DNA of 64,000 bases from contig NZ_JACBYS010000003.1 in NCBI RefSeq assembly GCF_013408245.1, positions 310,001 to 374,000 of the forward strand. Reading direction: 5' to 3'. The notes beneath the pieces were generated by a model, which did no database searches, was not told the DNA's origin, and saw nothing but the letters and a program-made list of their open reading frames with translations. The position numbers and the translations under genes were made by a program. Source of the DNA: Duganella sp. 1224. GTDB taxonomy: Bacteria > Pseudomonadota > Gammaproteobacteria > Burkholderiales > Burkholderiaceae_D. Of this stretch, positions 37,567-46,713 are shown piece by piece (position 1 is the stretch's first letter; every line of letters begins with the position of its first letter).

Positions 37567-39213
37567 TTAATAAGTCCCCACCGTGACCTTCAACACCACC
37601 GGGTTGCCGGTCAGGTTGAGGCCATAGTCGGTCTGGTCGCCGTTCCAGTTACGCTCCATGATCCATTTGCCGGCGGCGTCGTAATGCCCTTCTTCCACGC
37701 GGCCCCACAAGGACGGCTTGCCTTCCGCGTGATCGATTTTAACGCGTGCGCGCTGGCCGATGATGATGAATTCATTGGGGCCGGTCTGGGCGATGGCCAC
37801 GCCGCCGTTCGGGATCTCGGTCCCGGCCGGCACGTCCTTGACGTCCTTGAAGTATTCGCGCTCGCCAAACTGCCACTCGCGGAACGAGATGGTGGCCTTC
37901 CAGCCCTTCATGTCGATGGTTTGCGGCTGGCGGTCATCGCCTTCCGCCACTCCGTAGGTACGGCCTTCAAACGCCCACCTGGCCCACTGGCGCTCCATCG
38001 GCCGGAAGGCGGCGTAGATTTTGCCGAACGGTTCCACCATGGTCTTGTCGATGGCCTTGTGGCCGAGCGGGAAATTGCTGTAGTCGGCATAGTCGATGCC
38101 AAACGGCGAAAAGCCGATGGCGCCCTTGCCCAGCACCAGCCAGGTGTAGCGCACGTATTCGGCGGCGTTGCTCATCTCCGGCACCATCAGGGGCTGGTCC
38201 GGACGCTGGAACAGGCGCAGCGAAGCATTGAACTTCTTCCAGTTCGGACCATAGATATCGGGGCCGGCGAAGTCGATGTGCGGCGCGGCGGCACGGTAGA
38301 TGTCGATCACGTCGTAGGTCGGGCCGCCGCTGGCGAAGTTCTCGTGCCATGGCTTGACCAGGTCTTCGGTCGAATCGCGCTGCGAGTTATTCACGTACAT
38401 CGGCAGGTTGTAGACGGCGCGGCCGGCCTTGGCGATTTCCTCGATATAGCTGGCGATGGAATAGGCGTGGAAGTATTCGTCGGCATAGTCGCCGTAGACC
38501 TGTTTCCAGGTGCCGCTCTTCGCCAGCGGCACCGGCGATTTCTTATAGTCCAGCACCGCCTGCGGCACCGGCTGATTGAACAGCGCTTCGGCCTTGGGCG
38601 CGTAGTCGCGCGCGAAACCGTAGGTGCCCACTTCATTCTCGACCTGCACCATGATCACCGTGCGTTTGGCTTCATCGATTTTTTTGATGTGGGCCATCAG
38701 CGCGACGAAAGCCTTTTTGTCGGCCTTCAGCGTTTCTTCCCCCTGCGGCGACAGGCAGTAGGTAATCTTGCCGTCCTTGGACACCATGCGCGGGAAGCGC
38801 GCGTTGTTGAACTTGACCCACTCCGGGGCGTAATTAGGCCCGGTGTTCTTCCAGGTGCCGAACCACAGCAGCACCAGCCGCACGTTGTTCTTGCGCGCTT
38901 CCGCCACCAGCGTATCGACGTAGCTGAAATCGAACTTGCCCTCTTCCCGCTCGATCTGCTCCCAGGCCACCGGAATTTCCAGCGTGTTGGCGTGCATGTC
39001 CTTGATGGCCGCGAACACCTTGTTCAGCGCCAGCGGATAGTTGCTGGAATTCTGCGCCTGGCCGCCGAGAATGACGAACGGCGCGCCATCCACCATCAAG
39101 GCGAACCGGCCGTCCTTCTTGACGATCTGCGGAATATCGGCGGCGGCCGCCGCGCCAGCCGCGGCCATCAACAAACTCAATGTGGTAACAAGCTGGCGGG
39201 CGGTGTGCTTCAT
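37567..39213 (-). CDS. GH35 beta-galactosidase
   Basis: A 548-residue secreted enzyme (signal peptide about 1-25, AAGAAAAADI). It has the GH35 opening FVILGGQAQNSSNYPL, the acid/base region VQVENEVGTYG and the nucleophile in PLMVPEMSNAAEY. A C-terminal DUF5597-type beta domain follows. This arrangement is that of the Cellvibrio Bgl35A enzyme that removes galactose from xyloglucan side chains. Expected to act in the periplasm on oligosaccharides brought in by the receptor encoded 21 bases upstream. Confidence 0.9.
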   Translation of the reverse strand: MKHTARQLVTTLSLLMAAAGAAAAADIPQIVKKDGRFALMVDGAPFVILGGQAQNSSNYPLALNKVFAAIKDMHANTLEIPVAWEQIEREEGKFDFSYVDTLVAEARKNNVRLVLLWFGTWKNTGPNYAPEWVKFNNARFPRMVSKDGKITYCLSPQGEETLKADKKAFVALMAHIKKIDEAKRTVIMVQVENEVGTYGFARDYAPKAEALFNQPVPQAVLDYKKSPVPLAKSGTWKQVYGDYADEYFHAYSIASYIEEIAKAGRAVYNLPMYVNNSQRDSTEDLVKPWHENFASGGPTYDVIDIYRAAAPHIDFAGPDIYGPNWKKFNASLRLFQRPDQPLMVPEMSNAAEYVRYTWLVLGKGAIGFSPFGIDYADYSNFPLGHKAIDKTMVEPFGKIYAAFRPMERQWARWAFEGRTYGVAEGDDRQPQTIDMKGWKATISFREWQFGEREYFKDVKDVPAGTEIPNGGVAIAQTGPNEFIIIGQRARVKIDHAEGKPSLWGRVEEGHYDAAGKWIMERNWNGDQTDYGLNLTGNPVVLKVTVGTY

Positions 39214-39234
39214 CGTGCGTAAGCCTTTCTCAGG

Positions 39235-42204
39235 TTAGAAGTCGTAGCTCAGTTTAGCCACCACGCGGCGGCCGGTTTTAAACCATGCGCGCCCCATCAT
39301 ACCGATATTTTGCTGCATCAGCTGTTTGTAAGTTGCATCGGTCAGGTTCTGCGCCTCCACGCCCAGTTGCAGCTTGTCGCTGAATTTGTAGAAGGCCGAT
39401 GCATCCAGCTGGCCATACGCGTCCGCCCAGGTAGGCAGCGCCCACGCCACATTGGTCTGACCATAGGTCGGGCTGGCGGGATTGGAATCCAGTCCGTCGC
39501 CGCCCTTGGTGCCATTGACGTTGACGCCTTGCAGCGACTTCGAGCGCCAGTTGTAGGCCAGGCGCGCCGACCATGGGCCTTTGTCGTACAACAGCGCCAC
39601 GTTGTACGACTGGCGCGACAGGTTTTCCAGCGGCAGATTGCCAAAGGTGGTGCCGTTGGTATCGCAGCCGTTCAGATTGAGGTTGACGTTGGCCGCGTTG
39701 TCGCCGCCGGTGCAGTACTTCGAGAACACCGGGTTGTACAGATCGCGCTTGCTGTCGACGAAGGTGAAGTTGGCCTGCACGCCCAGCCCGGACAAGGCAC
39801 CCGGCAACTTGTCGAAGTACTGCTGGTACGCCAACTCCACGCCGCGCGCGCTGCCCTTGGCGCCATTGATCGGGCCAGTCACGGTGAAGTTCTGCGCCTT
39901 GCCGCTGGTGTCGGTCAGCTGGTAGTTGTACACCTGGTTGATGATGATGTCTTTCAGGCGCTTGTTGAACACCGCGGCGGTGAAGGAACCGGTGGGCGCG
40001 AAGTACCACTCCATCGTCACGTCAAACTGCTTGGAGGTGGTCGGGCGCAGGTTGGGATTGCCGGTGCCGATGCCGCTCTGGGTCACGCTGTTGACCGTGG
40101 TGACGCCATTGACGGTGGTGCTGTCGGCGGTCTGCGACAGCGTGGTGTAGGCCTGCAGTTGCGTGAAGTCGGGACGCGACAGCGCCGACGCGGCGGCAAA
40201 ACGGAACTGCAGCGTGTCCGACGCCTTCAGGCGCAGGTTCAGGCTGGGCAGCACGTTGTGATAGCTGTTGTCGTAGTCCTGCGCCTTGGAGAACGGCGCG
40301 ATCACCGGGATCGGCACGCCCTGCGTGGTGCCGGTGGGCGCGGTGGAGCTGAACACGGTGTAGCCGTGCGCGGTCGAATCGGTCTTCACGTAACGTACGC
40401 CGATATTGCCGTCCACCGGATATTTCAGGTTGTCCCAGCCGAAGCGCAGCTGGCCGTACAGCGCCTTGGTCTTTTCCGACTGCTCGTTGGTGCCGGCGGG
40501 ATCGGTGCCGAAAGTGGCCGGCGTCCATGGCGAGCAGGTGTTGCCGGCTTCCGCGCACAGGATGTCGTGGTACGAGTGCAGCGTGGCGTAAGTGCCCGGA
40601 TAGCCTTGCGCCAGCGAGACGTTCGGGAACACCACCGACGGCACCGACACGCCACCGTTGAAGAAGTTGTTGAAGGTGTGCAGATTGGTGTTGCCGGAGA
40701 AGCGCGGGTCGCTCAGATACGCCAGGTGCGAAATCTCGCCCTGCCAGGTTTGCGTGATGGCGGCCCAGTTGTAGCTTGGGTTGCTGTTGATGGTGGTGGC
40801 CGATCGATCGGTCAGGCGCACGCCGAAACGCACGTCGCGCAGCACCGGATGATCGAAGTCGTATTTGACGTCGGTACGCCAGGCGTTTTCGTCCGCCTTG
40901 CTGCGGTCCAGGTGCTCCATGGTGAACGCCCAGTAGTAGTTGGCGGGATTGGCCAGGTAAGCGCGGTCGGCATCGTCGAAGATCAGCTTGGGCACGTTGC
41001 CGGTAAGGTCCAGCTTCTCCTTCGGCATCTGGATGCCGGTAGCTACGGTGGAGTCGAAGCTGCCGGTGGTGGCCTTGATGTGCTGCAGATCAGTGCTGAC
41101 GGTCCAGCTGTCGTGACGCCAGCGCAGGTTCCACGAGATATCGGTGGTGTCGGATTTGCGGTTGGCGGCACGAGTGTCGTCGCCGAAGTTGATGCCGGCG
41201 CCGGTGGAATCGGTCAGCGTGCCGGTTAGCAGCGCGCCCTTCGCGTTGAAGGTGGCGTCGGGCGACACGCGGATGTTGTACGGGCTCGATTGCGCGAAGA
41301 TCGCCTGCTCGTCCCACTTCATCTCGTACTTTGATTTGAAGTAGGTCAGGCCGCTCGACCAGTCATCCTTCTTCCATTGCAGCGCGCCGTATGCGCCCTC
41401 GCGCTTGCGGTTGAATTCCAGCGTGCGCCACTGCGCGCCTTTCGGCACAAAGACCGGATTGCCGCTGGCGTCTTTCAGCGGGTAGTAAGGCTCGACCTGG
41501 AAGGCGTCCGTGCGGGTGGCGCTCTCCGAGTAGGCCAGGTCCAGCAAGGCGCCGACTTCACCAACCGGCGTTTTCCAGCGGTTGGAAATCAGGCCGGAAT
41601 ACGATGGCGAGGTTTTGCCCTTCTTCAGTTCCGACCACGTGCGGTCGGCCGACAGCGCCGCCTTGAAGCCCTTGTAATCGAATGGCATCGCGGTGCGCAG
41701 GTTGACCAGGCCGCCGACGGCGCCCTCGATCTGCTCCGCCGACGGGTTCTTGTAGATGTCGACGCCGGCCACCAGCTCCGGCGGCACATCCTCGAAGTTG
41801 AGCGAGCGGCCGCCGTTGGCCGAGAACGAATCGCGGCCATTCAGTTCCGAACGCACGTAGCTCAGGCCCCGGATCGACACGCCCGAGCCCTCGACTGAGA
41901 AGTGCTCCGGGTCGCCCTTGGCCATGGTGCGGTCGATGGTCACGCCCACCACGCGCTGCAGCACCTCGGTCACCGAGCGGTCCGGCAGCTTGCCCATGTC
42001 TTCGGCAACGATGGAGTCGACGATTTCGTCGGAATTCTGTTTGATCTTTTGCGCCGACTGCAGCGCCGCGCGCTGGCCGGTCACGATCACCGCCACCGGG
42101 TCCGGGGCGGTGGCGTCATTGGTCTGGGCGACGGCCGCGCCGCTCAGCGTCATCGTCATCTGGGCCAGGCCCAGTGCGATGGCGTTTTTCTTGAACTGTC
42201 TCAT
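39235..42204 (-). CDS. TonB-dependent receptor for oligosaccharides
   Basis: A 989-residue outer-membrane receptor. A signal peptide (about 1-26, GAAVAQ) is followed by the plug with IVTGQRAALQSAQKIKQNSD, EVLQRVVGVTIDR and GLSYVRSELNGRDSFSANGG; the 22-strand barrel ends with the aromatic terminus AKLSYDF. There is no N-terminal STN signalling domain. The plug opening is characteristic of carbohydrate receptors in Xanthomonadales and relatives. GGAGA precedes the ATG. It leads an operon with GH35, GH31 and GH39, so xyloglucan or similar oligosaccharide uptake is the best guess. A shared promoter motif lies at 42364-42379. Confidence 0.92.
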   Translation of the reverse strand: MRQFKKNAIALGLAQMTMTLSGAAVAQTNDATAPDPVAVIVTGQRAALQSAQKIKQNSDEIVDSIVAEDMGKLPDRSVTEVLQRVVGVTIDRTMAKGDPEHFSVEGSGVSIRGLSYVRSELNGRDSFSANGGRSLNFEDVPPELVAGVDIYKNPSAEQIEGAVGGLVNLRTAMPFDYKGFKAALSADRTWSELKKGKTSPSYSGLISNRWKTPVGEVGALLDLAYSESATRTDAFQVEPYYPLKDASGNPVFVPKGAQWRTLEFNRKREGAYGALQWKKDDWSSGLTYFKSKYEMKWDEQAIFAQSSPYNIRVSPDATFNAKGALLTGTLTDSTGAGINFGDDTRAANRKSDTTDISWNLRWRHDSWTVSTDLQHIKATTGSFDSTVATGIQMPKEKLDLTGNVPKLIFDDADRAYLANPANYYWAFTMEHLDRSKADENAWRTDVKYDFDHPVLRDVRFGVRLTDRSATTINSNPSYNWAAITQTWQGEISHLAYLSDPRFSGNTNLHTFNNFFNGGVSVPSVVFPNVSLAQGYPGTYATLHSYHDILCAEAGNTCSPWTPATFGTDPAGTNEQSEKTKALYGQLRFGWDNLKYPVDGNIGVRYVKTDSTAHGYTVFSSTAPTGTTQGVPIPVIAPFSKAQDYDNSYHNVLPSLNLRLKASDTLQFRFAAASALSRPDFTQLQAYTTLSQTADSTTVNGVTTVNSVTQSGIGTGNPNLRPTTSKQFDVTMEWYFAPTGSFTAAVFNKRLKDIIINQVYNYQLTDTSGKAQNFTVTGPINGAKGSARGVELAYQQYFDKLPGALSGLGVQANFTFVDSKRDLYNPVFSKYCTGGDNAANVNLNLNGCDTNGTTFGNLPLENLSRQSYNVALLYDKGPWSARLAYNWRSKSLQGVNVNGTKGGDGLDSNPASPTYGQTNVAWALPTWADAYGQLDASAFYKFSDKLQLGVEAQNLTDATYKQLMQQNIGMMGRAWFKTGRRVVAKLSYDF

Positions 42205-42363
42205 CTACGGTCTCCAAAGTTATACGAATATGTCCTGGCTCTGCGGCCATTTCATTGGTATTTCTCGTCATCTGTGGGGTGAGGGAATGTGCGGCGCGAA
42301 CAGGCCCGCAGGCGCTGTGCAGCGCGCGATGTGGGAACATTGTGCTTTTTACGGGAGCCGCTA

Positions 42364-42379
42364 GCAATTGCGAAATTCA
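42364..42379 (-). promoter_or_regulatory. shared motif upstream of receptor operon (candidate XylR site)
   Basis: GCAATTGCGAAATTCA on the plus strand, continuing CACCAAGG and then ATGATAATG about 22 bases from the core. A near copy lies upstream of the esterase gene (46249-46264) and a partial copy upstream of xylR (44885-44900). All three genes are read on the minus strand, so the motif is in the same orientation for each. XylR in this window is the obvious candidate regulator. Confidence 0.55.
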
Positions 42380-42440
42380 CCAAGGCGGCGAATGATAATG
42401 TGCAAGCGTAGCGTCGATCCGACAGATGCGGGGAGGATGC

Positions 42441-42460
42441 GCGGGGCCGGGCGGCCCCGC
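42441..42460 (-). terminator. GC-rich stem-loop after xylF
   Basis: GCGGGGCCG and CGGCCCCGC pair around a very short centre, just downstream of the xylF stop. No T-run follows, so it may be a weak terminator or an RNA-stabilising hairpin. Confidence 0.45.
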
Positions 42461-42468
42461 GGTACAGC

Positions 42469-43473
42469 TTATTTGGCCGCGAGTTGGGCCTGGGTGTAGA
42501 AGCCGTCCTTGACCACCATGTCCACGTTGGCCTTGGTCAGGGCGATAGGTTTGAGGAACACCGAGTCCACTTCCTTGAAGCCGTTGTTGTACCTGGCGTT
42601 GAAGGCCGGCTTCTCGCCGCGCACCAGCTGCACCGACAGCTTGGCCGCTTCCGATGCGATCAGCTTCAATGGCTTGTAGACGGTCAGCGTCTGCGTGCCG
42701 GCGATGACGCGCTTGACCGCCGCCAGATCGGAATCCTGGCCCGACACGGCCACCTTGCCGTCCAGCTTCTGCGCGGCCAGCGCCTGGATCGCGCCGCCGG
42801 CGGTGGCGTCGTTGGAGGCCACCACGGCGTCGATCTTGTTGCCGTTGGCGGTCAGCGCGTTTTCAACGATGGACATCGCCTCCGACGGGCTCCAGTCCTT
42901 GACCCACTGCTTGCCCACCACCTTGACGTCGCCCTTGTCGATCAGCGGTTGCAGCACCTTCAGCTGGCCGTCGCGCAGCATCTTGGCGTTGCTGTCGGTC
43001 GGTGCGCCGCCCAGCAGGTAGAAATTCCCCTTCGGCTTGGCCGCCAGCACGCCTTGCGCCTGCAATTGGCCGACCATGTTGTTATCGAAGGAGATGTAAG
43101 CGTCGATGTCGGCGTTGAGGATCAGGCGGTCGTAGGAAATTACCTTGATCTTGGCCTTCTTCGCCTCGCGTACGGCGTTGGTCAGCACGGTGGCGTTGTA
43201 CGGCACGATGACCAGCACGTCCACGCCGCGCGAAATCAGGTTTTCGATCTGCGCGATCTGGCGCTGCTCGCTGGCGTCGGCCGACTGCACGAACACCTTG
43301 GCGCCCTGCTGCTCGGCGGCGGCGACGAAGTAGTCGCGATCGCGCGCCCAGCGCTCCAGGCGCAGGTCATCGATTGAAAAACCGATCTTCGGATGCTTGG
43401 CGTCCGCCATGGCGTTACCGCCCGCAAAGGCCATCATCACGGCGATCGCCGCGGTGCTCAGTAATTTCTTCAT
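42469..43473 (-). CDS. xylF: D-xylose-binding periplasmic protein, orphan
   Basis: A 334-residue sugar-binding protein with signal peptide (about 1-24, GNAMADA). It starts PKIGFSIDDLRLERWARDRD and has ASEQRQIAQIENLISRGVDVLVIV, VISYDRLI and VASNDATAGGA, the standard XylF layout. The ATP-binding (XylG) and permease (XylH) genes that normally follow are missing: the next gene is the outer-membrane receptor. It may work with a transporter elsewhere or as a xylose sensor. It lies 106 bases after xylR. Confidence 0.9.
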   Translation of the reverse strand: MKKLLSTAAIAVMMAFAGGNAMADAKHPKIGFSIDDLRLERWARDRDYFVAAAEQQGAKVFVQSADASEQRQIAQIENLISRGVDVLVIVPYNATVLTNAVREAKKAKIKVISYDRLILNADIDAYISFDNNMVGQLQAQGVLAAKPKGNFYLLGGAPTDSNAKMLRDGQLKVLQPLIDKGDVKVVGKQWVKDWSPSEAMSIVENALTANGNKIDAVVASNDATAGGAIQALAAQKLDGKVAVSGQDSDLAAVKRVIAGTQTLTVYKPLKLIASEAAKLSVQLVRGEKPAFNARYNNGFKEVDSVFLKPIALTKANVDMVVKDGFYTQAQLAAK

Positions 43474-43579
43474 TGTTTCAGTCTCCAGATTGTTTGCCAC
43501 GTTAAGGTATGGTACAGCGAGTTGGAGGCCAGCGCCGGATTCCGTGCGCTGGCGTGCGGCGGCAATGGCGGCCGGCCAG

Positions 43580-44800
43580 TCAGGCCGCCAGCTCCGGCGC
43601 CGCCAGCGCGGCATCGTCATCGATGACGCCTTTCATGGCGCGGTCCTGATAGGTGCGCGGCGTGCATCCCAGCTCGCGCTTGAACACCGCGTGCATGTAC
43701 TGCACCGACGTGAAGCCACAGCATAGCGCCACCTCGGCGATGCTGCGCTCACCGCGCGCCAGCATGGAGGTGGCCGCATCGAGCTTGAAGCGCAGGATCA
43801 CGTCATGCACGCTACAGTCCAGCTCCTGGCGGAAGTACGATTCCAGCGACGAGCGCGAAATGCCGACATACTCGGCCACCTGGTGCGTCTTGATGCCCTG
43901 GCAGGCATACTGGCGAATGAAATGGCGCGCGCGCATCACGTGCGGATGCTTGGGCGCCTCGTGCTGAGTGGACGCCAGCACGTTGATGCCGACCGGCGGC
44001 ACCAGCACCCGCGTGCCGTTCATGCGCACACCGTGCAGCATCTGGTCCAGCAAATGCGCGGCGGTGCGGCCCATCTCCTGCGCGCCCTGGATCACGGAAC
44101 TCAGCGGAATGCGCGTCAGCATGCGCGCCAGCGGATCGTTGTCGATGCCGATCAGCGCCACCTGCTCCGGCACCGCGATGCCGGCCATGATACAGGCCTG
44201 CATCAGCTGGCGCGCGCGCGCGTCGGTGACGGCGATGATGCCGACCGGCTTGGGCAGGCCATGCAGCCATTGGATCTGCTGCTCCACCGACTCGTCCCAC
44301 GAGGGCGCGCTGGTGCCCAGGCCGCGGTAGATGTGCGGCGCCATCTGGTCCTGCAGCATCAGCGTGCGGAAGGCGCTTTCGCGCTCCTGCGCCCAGCGGT
44401 TGTTGGGCGACGCCGGCTGCGAGAACATGGCGAAGTGGCGCAGGCCGGCCTCGATCAGGTGATCGCGCGCCATCTTGATCAGTTTGAAGTTATCGGTGGC
44501 CACGTAGGGCACGTCTTCCGGATAGGCGGCCTGGTTCTCGTACGAGCCCCCCACCGCCACCACCGGAATGCGGCTGCGGGTCAGCGCCGCCGCCACTGCG
44601 GGATCGTCGAAGTCGGCGATGATGCCGTCACCCTGCCAGTGCTCGATGCCGGGCAGGCGCAGGCGGAAGTCCTCTTCCAGAAACAGGTCCCAGCTGGCGC
44701 GCGTGGAACTCAGGTACGCGGCCACGCCCGCGATGACATCGCGATCGAAGATTTTATTCGCATTGAACAGCAGCGCAATCCGGTGTGACTTCATCTGCAT
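43580..44800 (-). CDS. xylR: XylR, AraC-type xylose regulator
   Basis: A 406-residue regulator. The N-terminal 270 residues are a LacI/periplasmic-binding-type xylose domain (RIALLFNANKIFDRDVIAGV, ALIGIDNDPLARM), the C-terminal 110 an AraC HTH pair (VAEYVGISRSSLESYF; VALCCGFTSVQYMHAVFKRE). This two-part layout is that of E. coli XylR, which activates xylose genes when xylose binds. I chose ATG at 44800, 6-7 bases after GGAG, over the TTG at 44806. It should control the neighbouring genes through the motif at 42364, 44885 and 46249. Confidence 0.92.
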   Translation of the reverse strand: MQMKSHRIALLFNANKIFDRDVIAGVAAYLSSTRASWDLFLEEDFRLRLPGIEHWQGDGIIADFDDPAVAAALTRSRIPVVAVGGSYENQAAYPEDVPYVATDNFKLIKMARDHLIEAGLRHFAMFSQPASPNNRWAQERESAFRTLMLQDQMAPHIYRGLGTSAPSWDESVEQQIQWLHGLPKPVGIIAVTDARARQLMQACIMAGIAVPEQVALIGIDNDPLARMLTRIPLSSVIQGAQEMGRTAAHLLDQMLHGVRMNGTRVLVPPVGINVLASTQHEAPKHPHVMRARHFIRQYACQGIKTHQVAEYVGISRSSLESYFRQELDCSVHDVILRFKLDAATSMLARGERSIAEVALCCGFTSVQYMHAVFKRELGCTPRTYQDRAMKGVIDDDAALAAPELAA

Positions 44801-44884
44801 CGACAACTCCGCTCCAGGACGTAGGTGGCCTTTTTAATGGTACAGGCCGGCCGGATGGCGGAGATATGAAAAATTTCACATTAT

Positions 44885-44900
44885 CCATAACGAAATTGAC
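44885..44900 (-). promoter_or_regulatory. partial copy of shared motif upstream of xylR
   Basis: CGAAATTGAC with CATTATG about 22 bases to the right mirrors the layout of the motif upstream of the receptor and esterase genes. AAATTTC at 44871-44877 gives a second half. It lies in the 117-base gap between the xylR start and the esterase stop, consistent with xylR controlling itself. Confidence 0.4.
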
Positions 44901-44917
44901 TAAATGCTTCCGGCCCA

Positions 44918-46195
44918 TTATGTTTCCGGCAGCAGACGCCGCAACGCCGGCGCCATCGCCTTGGCCCAGATCTCGTAGCCCTTCTCGTTCGGGTGCAGCA
45001 GGTCCGGCATGATGTCGCGTGACAGCGTGCCGTCCGGCTGCAGGAACGCCTGGTTGATATTGGCGAAGAACACCGTCTGGTTGTCCGCATAGCCGGCGAT
45101 GATGGCGTTGACCTGCTCGTTCAGCTGGCGCAGATGGTCGTCGGGCTTCTCGCCGCGCGGGAAAATGGCCAGCAGCAGGATCTTGGTGTCCGGCAGGCGC
45201 TTGCGCAGCTCCTCGATATTGCGCTTGATGCCCAGCGCCGTGGTCCTCGGATCTTCCTGGCGGTGGCCGGTGTTGTTGGTCCCGAACATCAACACCGCCA
45301 CCTTGGGCGCCAGGCCGTCCACCTCGCCGTGCAGCAGGCGCCACAGCACGTTCTCGGTGCGGTCGCCGCTGAAGCCGAGGTCGATGGCCTGCAAGGGCTG
45401 GTAATAGCGGTCCCAGACCGGCGCGCCGCTCTTTTCCCAGCCCTCGGTGATCGAATCGCCGATGAACGCCACCTGCGCGCGCTTGCCAACCGCCCTCGCC
45501 TCCGCCAGCTTCTTCTCGTGACGCGCGGTCCACCAACTGATCGACCACGACTCGTTCAGCTTGTCCGGCGTGACCGAGACGGTGCGGTAATCCGGGCATT
45601 GCACGTTGGGCTTGCCGCTCGCCTGATACCGCACGTTGGCGATGGCCACCTTGCCCTTGCCCGTGCCGTTCAGCTCGAACGGCTGGGTGATCTGGCTGAA
45701 ATCGTCGCCGTCGCGATAAAAGCAGCTGGCCGGCAGCACCAGATGCTGCCAGCCCTTGCCCTGCGCCGCCCGCGCCGGGACCACATACGGCACGCCGCGC
45801 TCGCATTGTTCGCCGCACTTGACGCGGAAACTCAGGCCGCCCTCGGCCAGCTCATCCACCTTGAGATCCAGCGCCAGCACGCCGTGCGCCAGATAAGGCC
45901 GCAAATCGACCGGCTTGCCGGCCTGCACGCGCAGGCTGGCGTACCAGGCCTTGTTGAAATTCAGCGTCAGCGCATCATCCTTGCGCGCCTTGGGCGACTT
46001 GCTGACTTCGACCACGCCATTGTCGGCCTTGGGGATGGCGACCGCGTCCCCGCTCAAGGTCTTGACGGAATCGGAATCCGAAACGGCGACGCTGCCGGCA
46101 TCCGGCGGATGGCCGGCGTACACAGTCAGTTCAGCGGGCGCCGCGACGGCACACGACGACAATACGGCTAAAGCGGCTGCAAGGCGGATATGCAT
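44918..46195 (-). CDS. SGNH/GDSL esterase with N-terminal carbohydrate-binding-like domain
   Basis: A 425-residue secreted protein (signal peptide about 1-19, SSCAVAAP). Residues 25-195 form a beta-sandwich like the ExoP galactose-binding-type module of glucan glucohydrolases. The rest is an SGNH hydrolase: block I VAFIGDSITEGW, block III MFGTNNTG and the catalytic Asp/His in MPDLLHPNEKGYE. In hemicellulose loci such enzymes remove acetyl or other acyl groups. It precedes xylR in the same direction and carries the shared promoter motif. Substrate is inferred. Confidence 0.85.
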   Translation of the reverse strand: MHIRLAAALAVLSSCAVAAPAELTVYAGHPPDAGSVAVSDSDSVKTLSGDAVAIPKADNGVVEVSKSPKARKDDALTLNFNKAWYASLRVQAGKPVDLRPYLAHGVLALDLKVDELAEGGLSFRVKCGEQCERGVPYVVPARAAQGKGWQHLVLPASCFYRDGDDFSQITQPFELNGTGKGKVAIANVRYQASGKPNVQCPDYRTVSVTPDKLNESWSISWWTARHEKKLAEARAVGKRAQVAFIGDSITEGWEKSGAPVWDRYYQPLQAIDLGFSGDRTENVLWRLLHGEVDGLAPKVAVLMFGTNNTGHRQEDPRTTALGIKRNIEELRKRLPDTKILLLAIFPRGEKPDDHLRQLNEQVNAIIAGYADNQTVFFANINQAFLQPDGTLSRDIMPDLLHPNEKGYEIWAKAMAPALRRLLPET

Positions 46196-46248
46196 GGGAT
46201 GTCTCCTGTTTTTTATGCGCACCATTGTGCTGTGGGCAGCGTCGCGCT

Positions 46249-46264
46249 GCAATTACGAATTTCA
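46249..46264 (-). promoter_or_regulatory. shared motif upstream of esterase gene
   Basis: GCAATTACGAATTTCA, then CCAGGCAGCACAATGATATTG: it matches the motif at 42364-42379 at 14 of 16 core positions by eye, and keeps the AATGATA block at the same distance. It lies 54 bases upstream of the esterase ATG. Confidence 0.55.
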
Positions 46265-46317
46265 CCAGGCAGCACAATGATATTGAACTTGTACTACCAT
46301 GGGCGGTCTAACCGTGC

Positions 46318-46713
46318 ATGACTTCGCCAAACAATACTGATGCGCCGCCGACCACCGTCCTTGAGGCATCGCCCATGGAGGCGACTTTTGCCGGCTTCGT
46401 CAAGCTAATGGACGAGCGACAAAAAGTCGCGGATGCGCGCTTCGATCGCATCGAGGCCATGCTTACGGAAATGCGCTCCAGCATCGCCAGCCTGCGCACC
46501 ACCATTGTCGTCACCGGCATCACCAGCGTTCTGGCGGCCGTCCTTGGCATCTCCGCCGTCAATGCCGCGCTGTATTCAAACATGCTGGCGGCATTGAGCG
46601 CCGGCAAGGAAGTGGCGGCGGTGCATGCGGAAGTACAAAAACAGGCCGAAGAAACCGCCGCGCTCATCAGACAGATGCGGGAGCGGGAGAAGCAACCGCC
46701 GCCTTCGGATTAA
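46318..46713 (+). CDS. hypothetical protein with one membrane helix
   Basis: A 131-residue protein. Residues 25-60 are a charged helix (DERQKVADARFDRIEAMLTE), residues 62-85 a hydrophobic segment (IVVTGITSVLAAVLGISAVN), and residues 95-125 a second charged helix. The layout is helix, membrane anchor, helix. The start at 46318 has no strong ribosome binding site. Its last 47 bases overlap the end of the convergent GH43 gene. Function unknown; it is the only plus-strand gene inside the sugar locus. Confidence 0.6.
   Translation: MTSPNNTDAPPTTVLEASPMEATFAGFVKLMDERQKVADARFDRIEAMLTEMRSSIASLRTTIVVTGITSVLAAVLGISAVNAALYSNMLAALSAGKEVAAVHAEVQKQAEETAALIRQMREREKQPPPSD

Noticed and set aside
36703..39222. 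839-residue plus-strand frame over GH31 and GH35
   Set aside because: Antisense to two genes with clear catalytic motifs; His/Arg/Val-rich shadow composition and no ribosome binding site.
39235..42204. Possible SusC of a Bacteroidetes-type SusCD pair
   Set aside because: No SusD gene is adjacent and the plug and host context are proteobacterial; an ordinary TonB-dependent receptor fits better.
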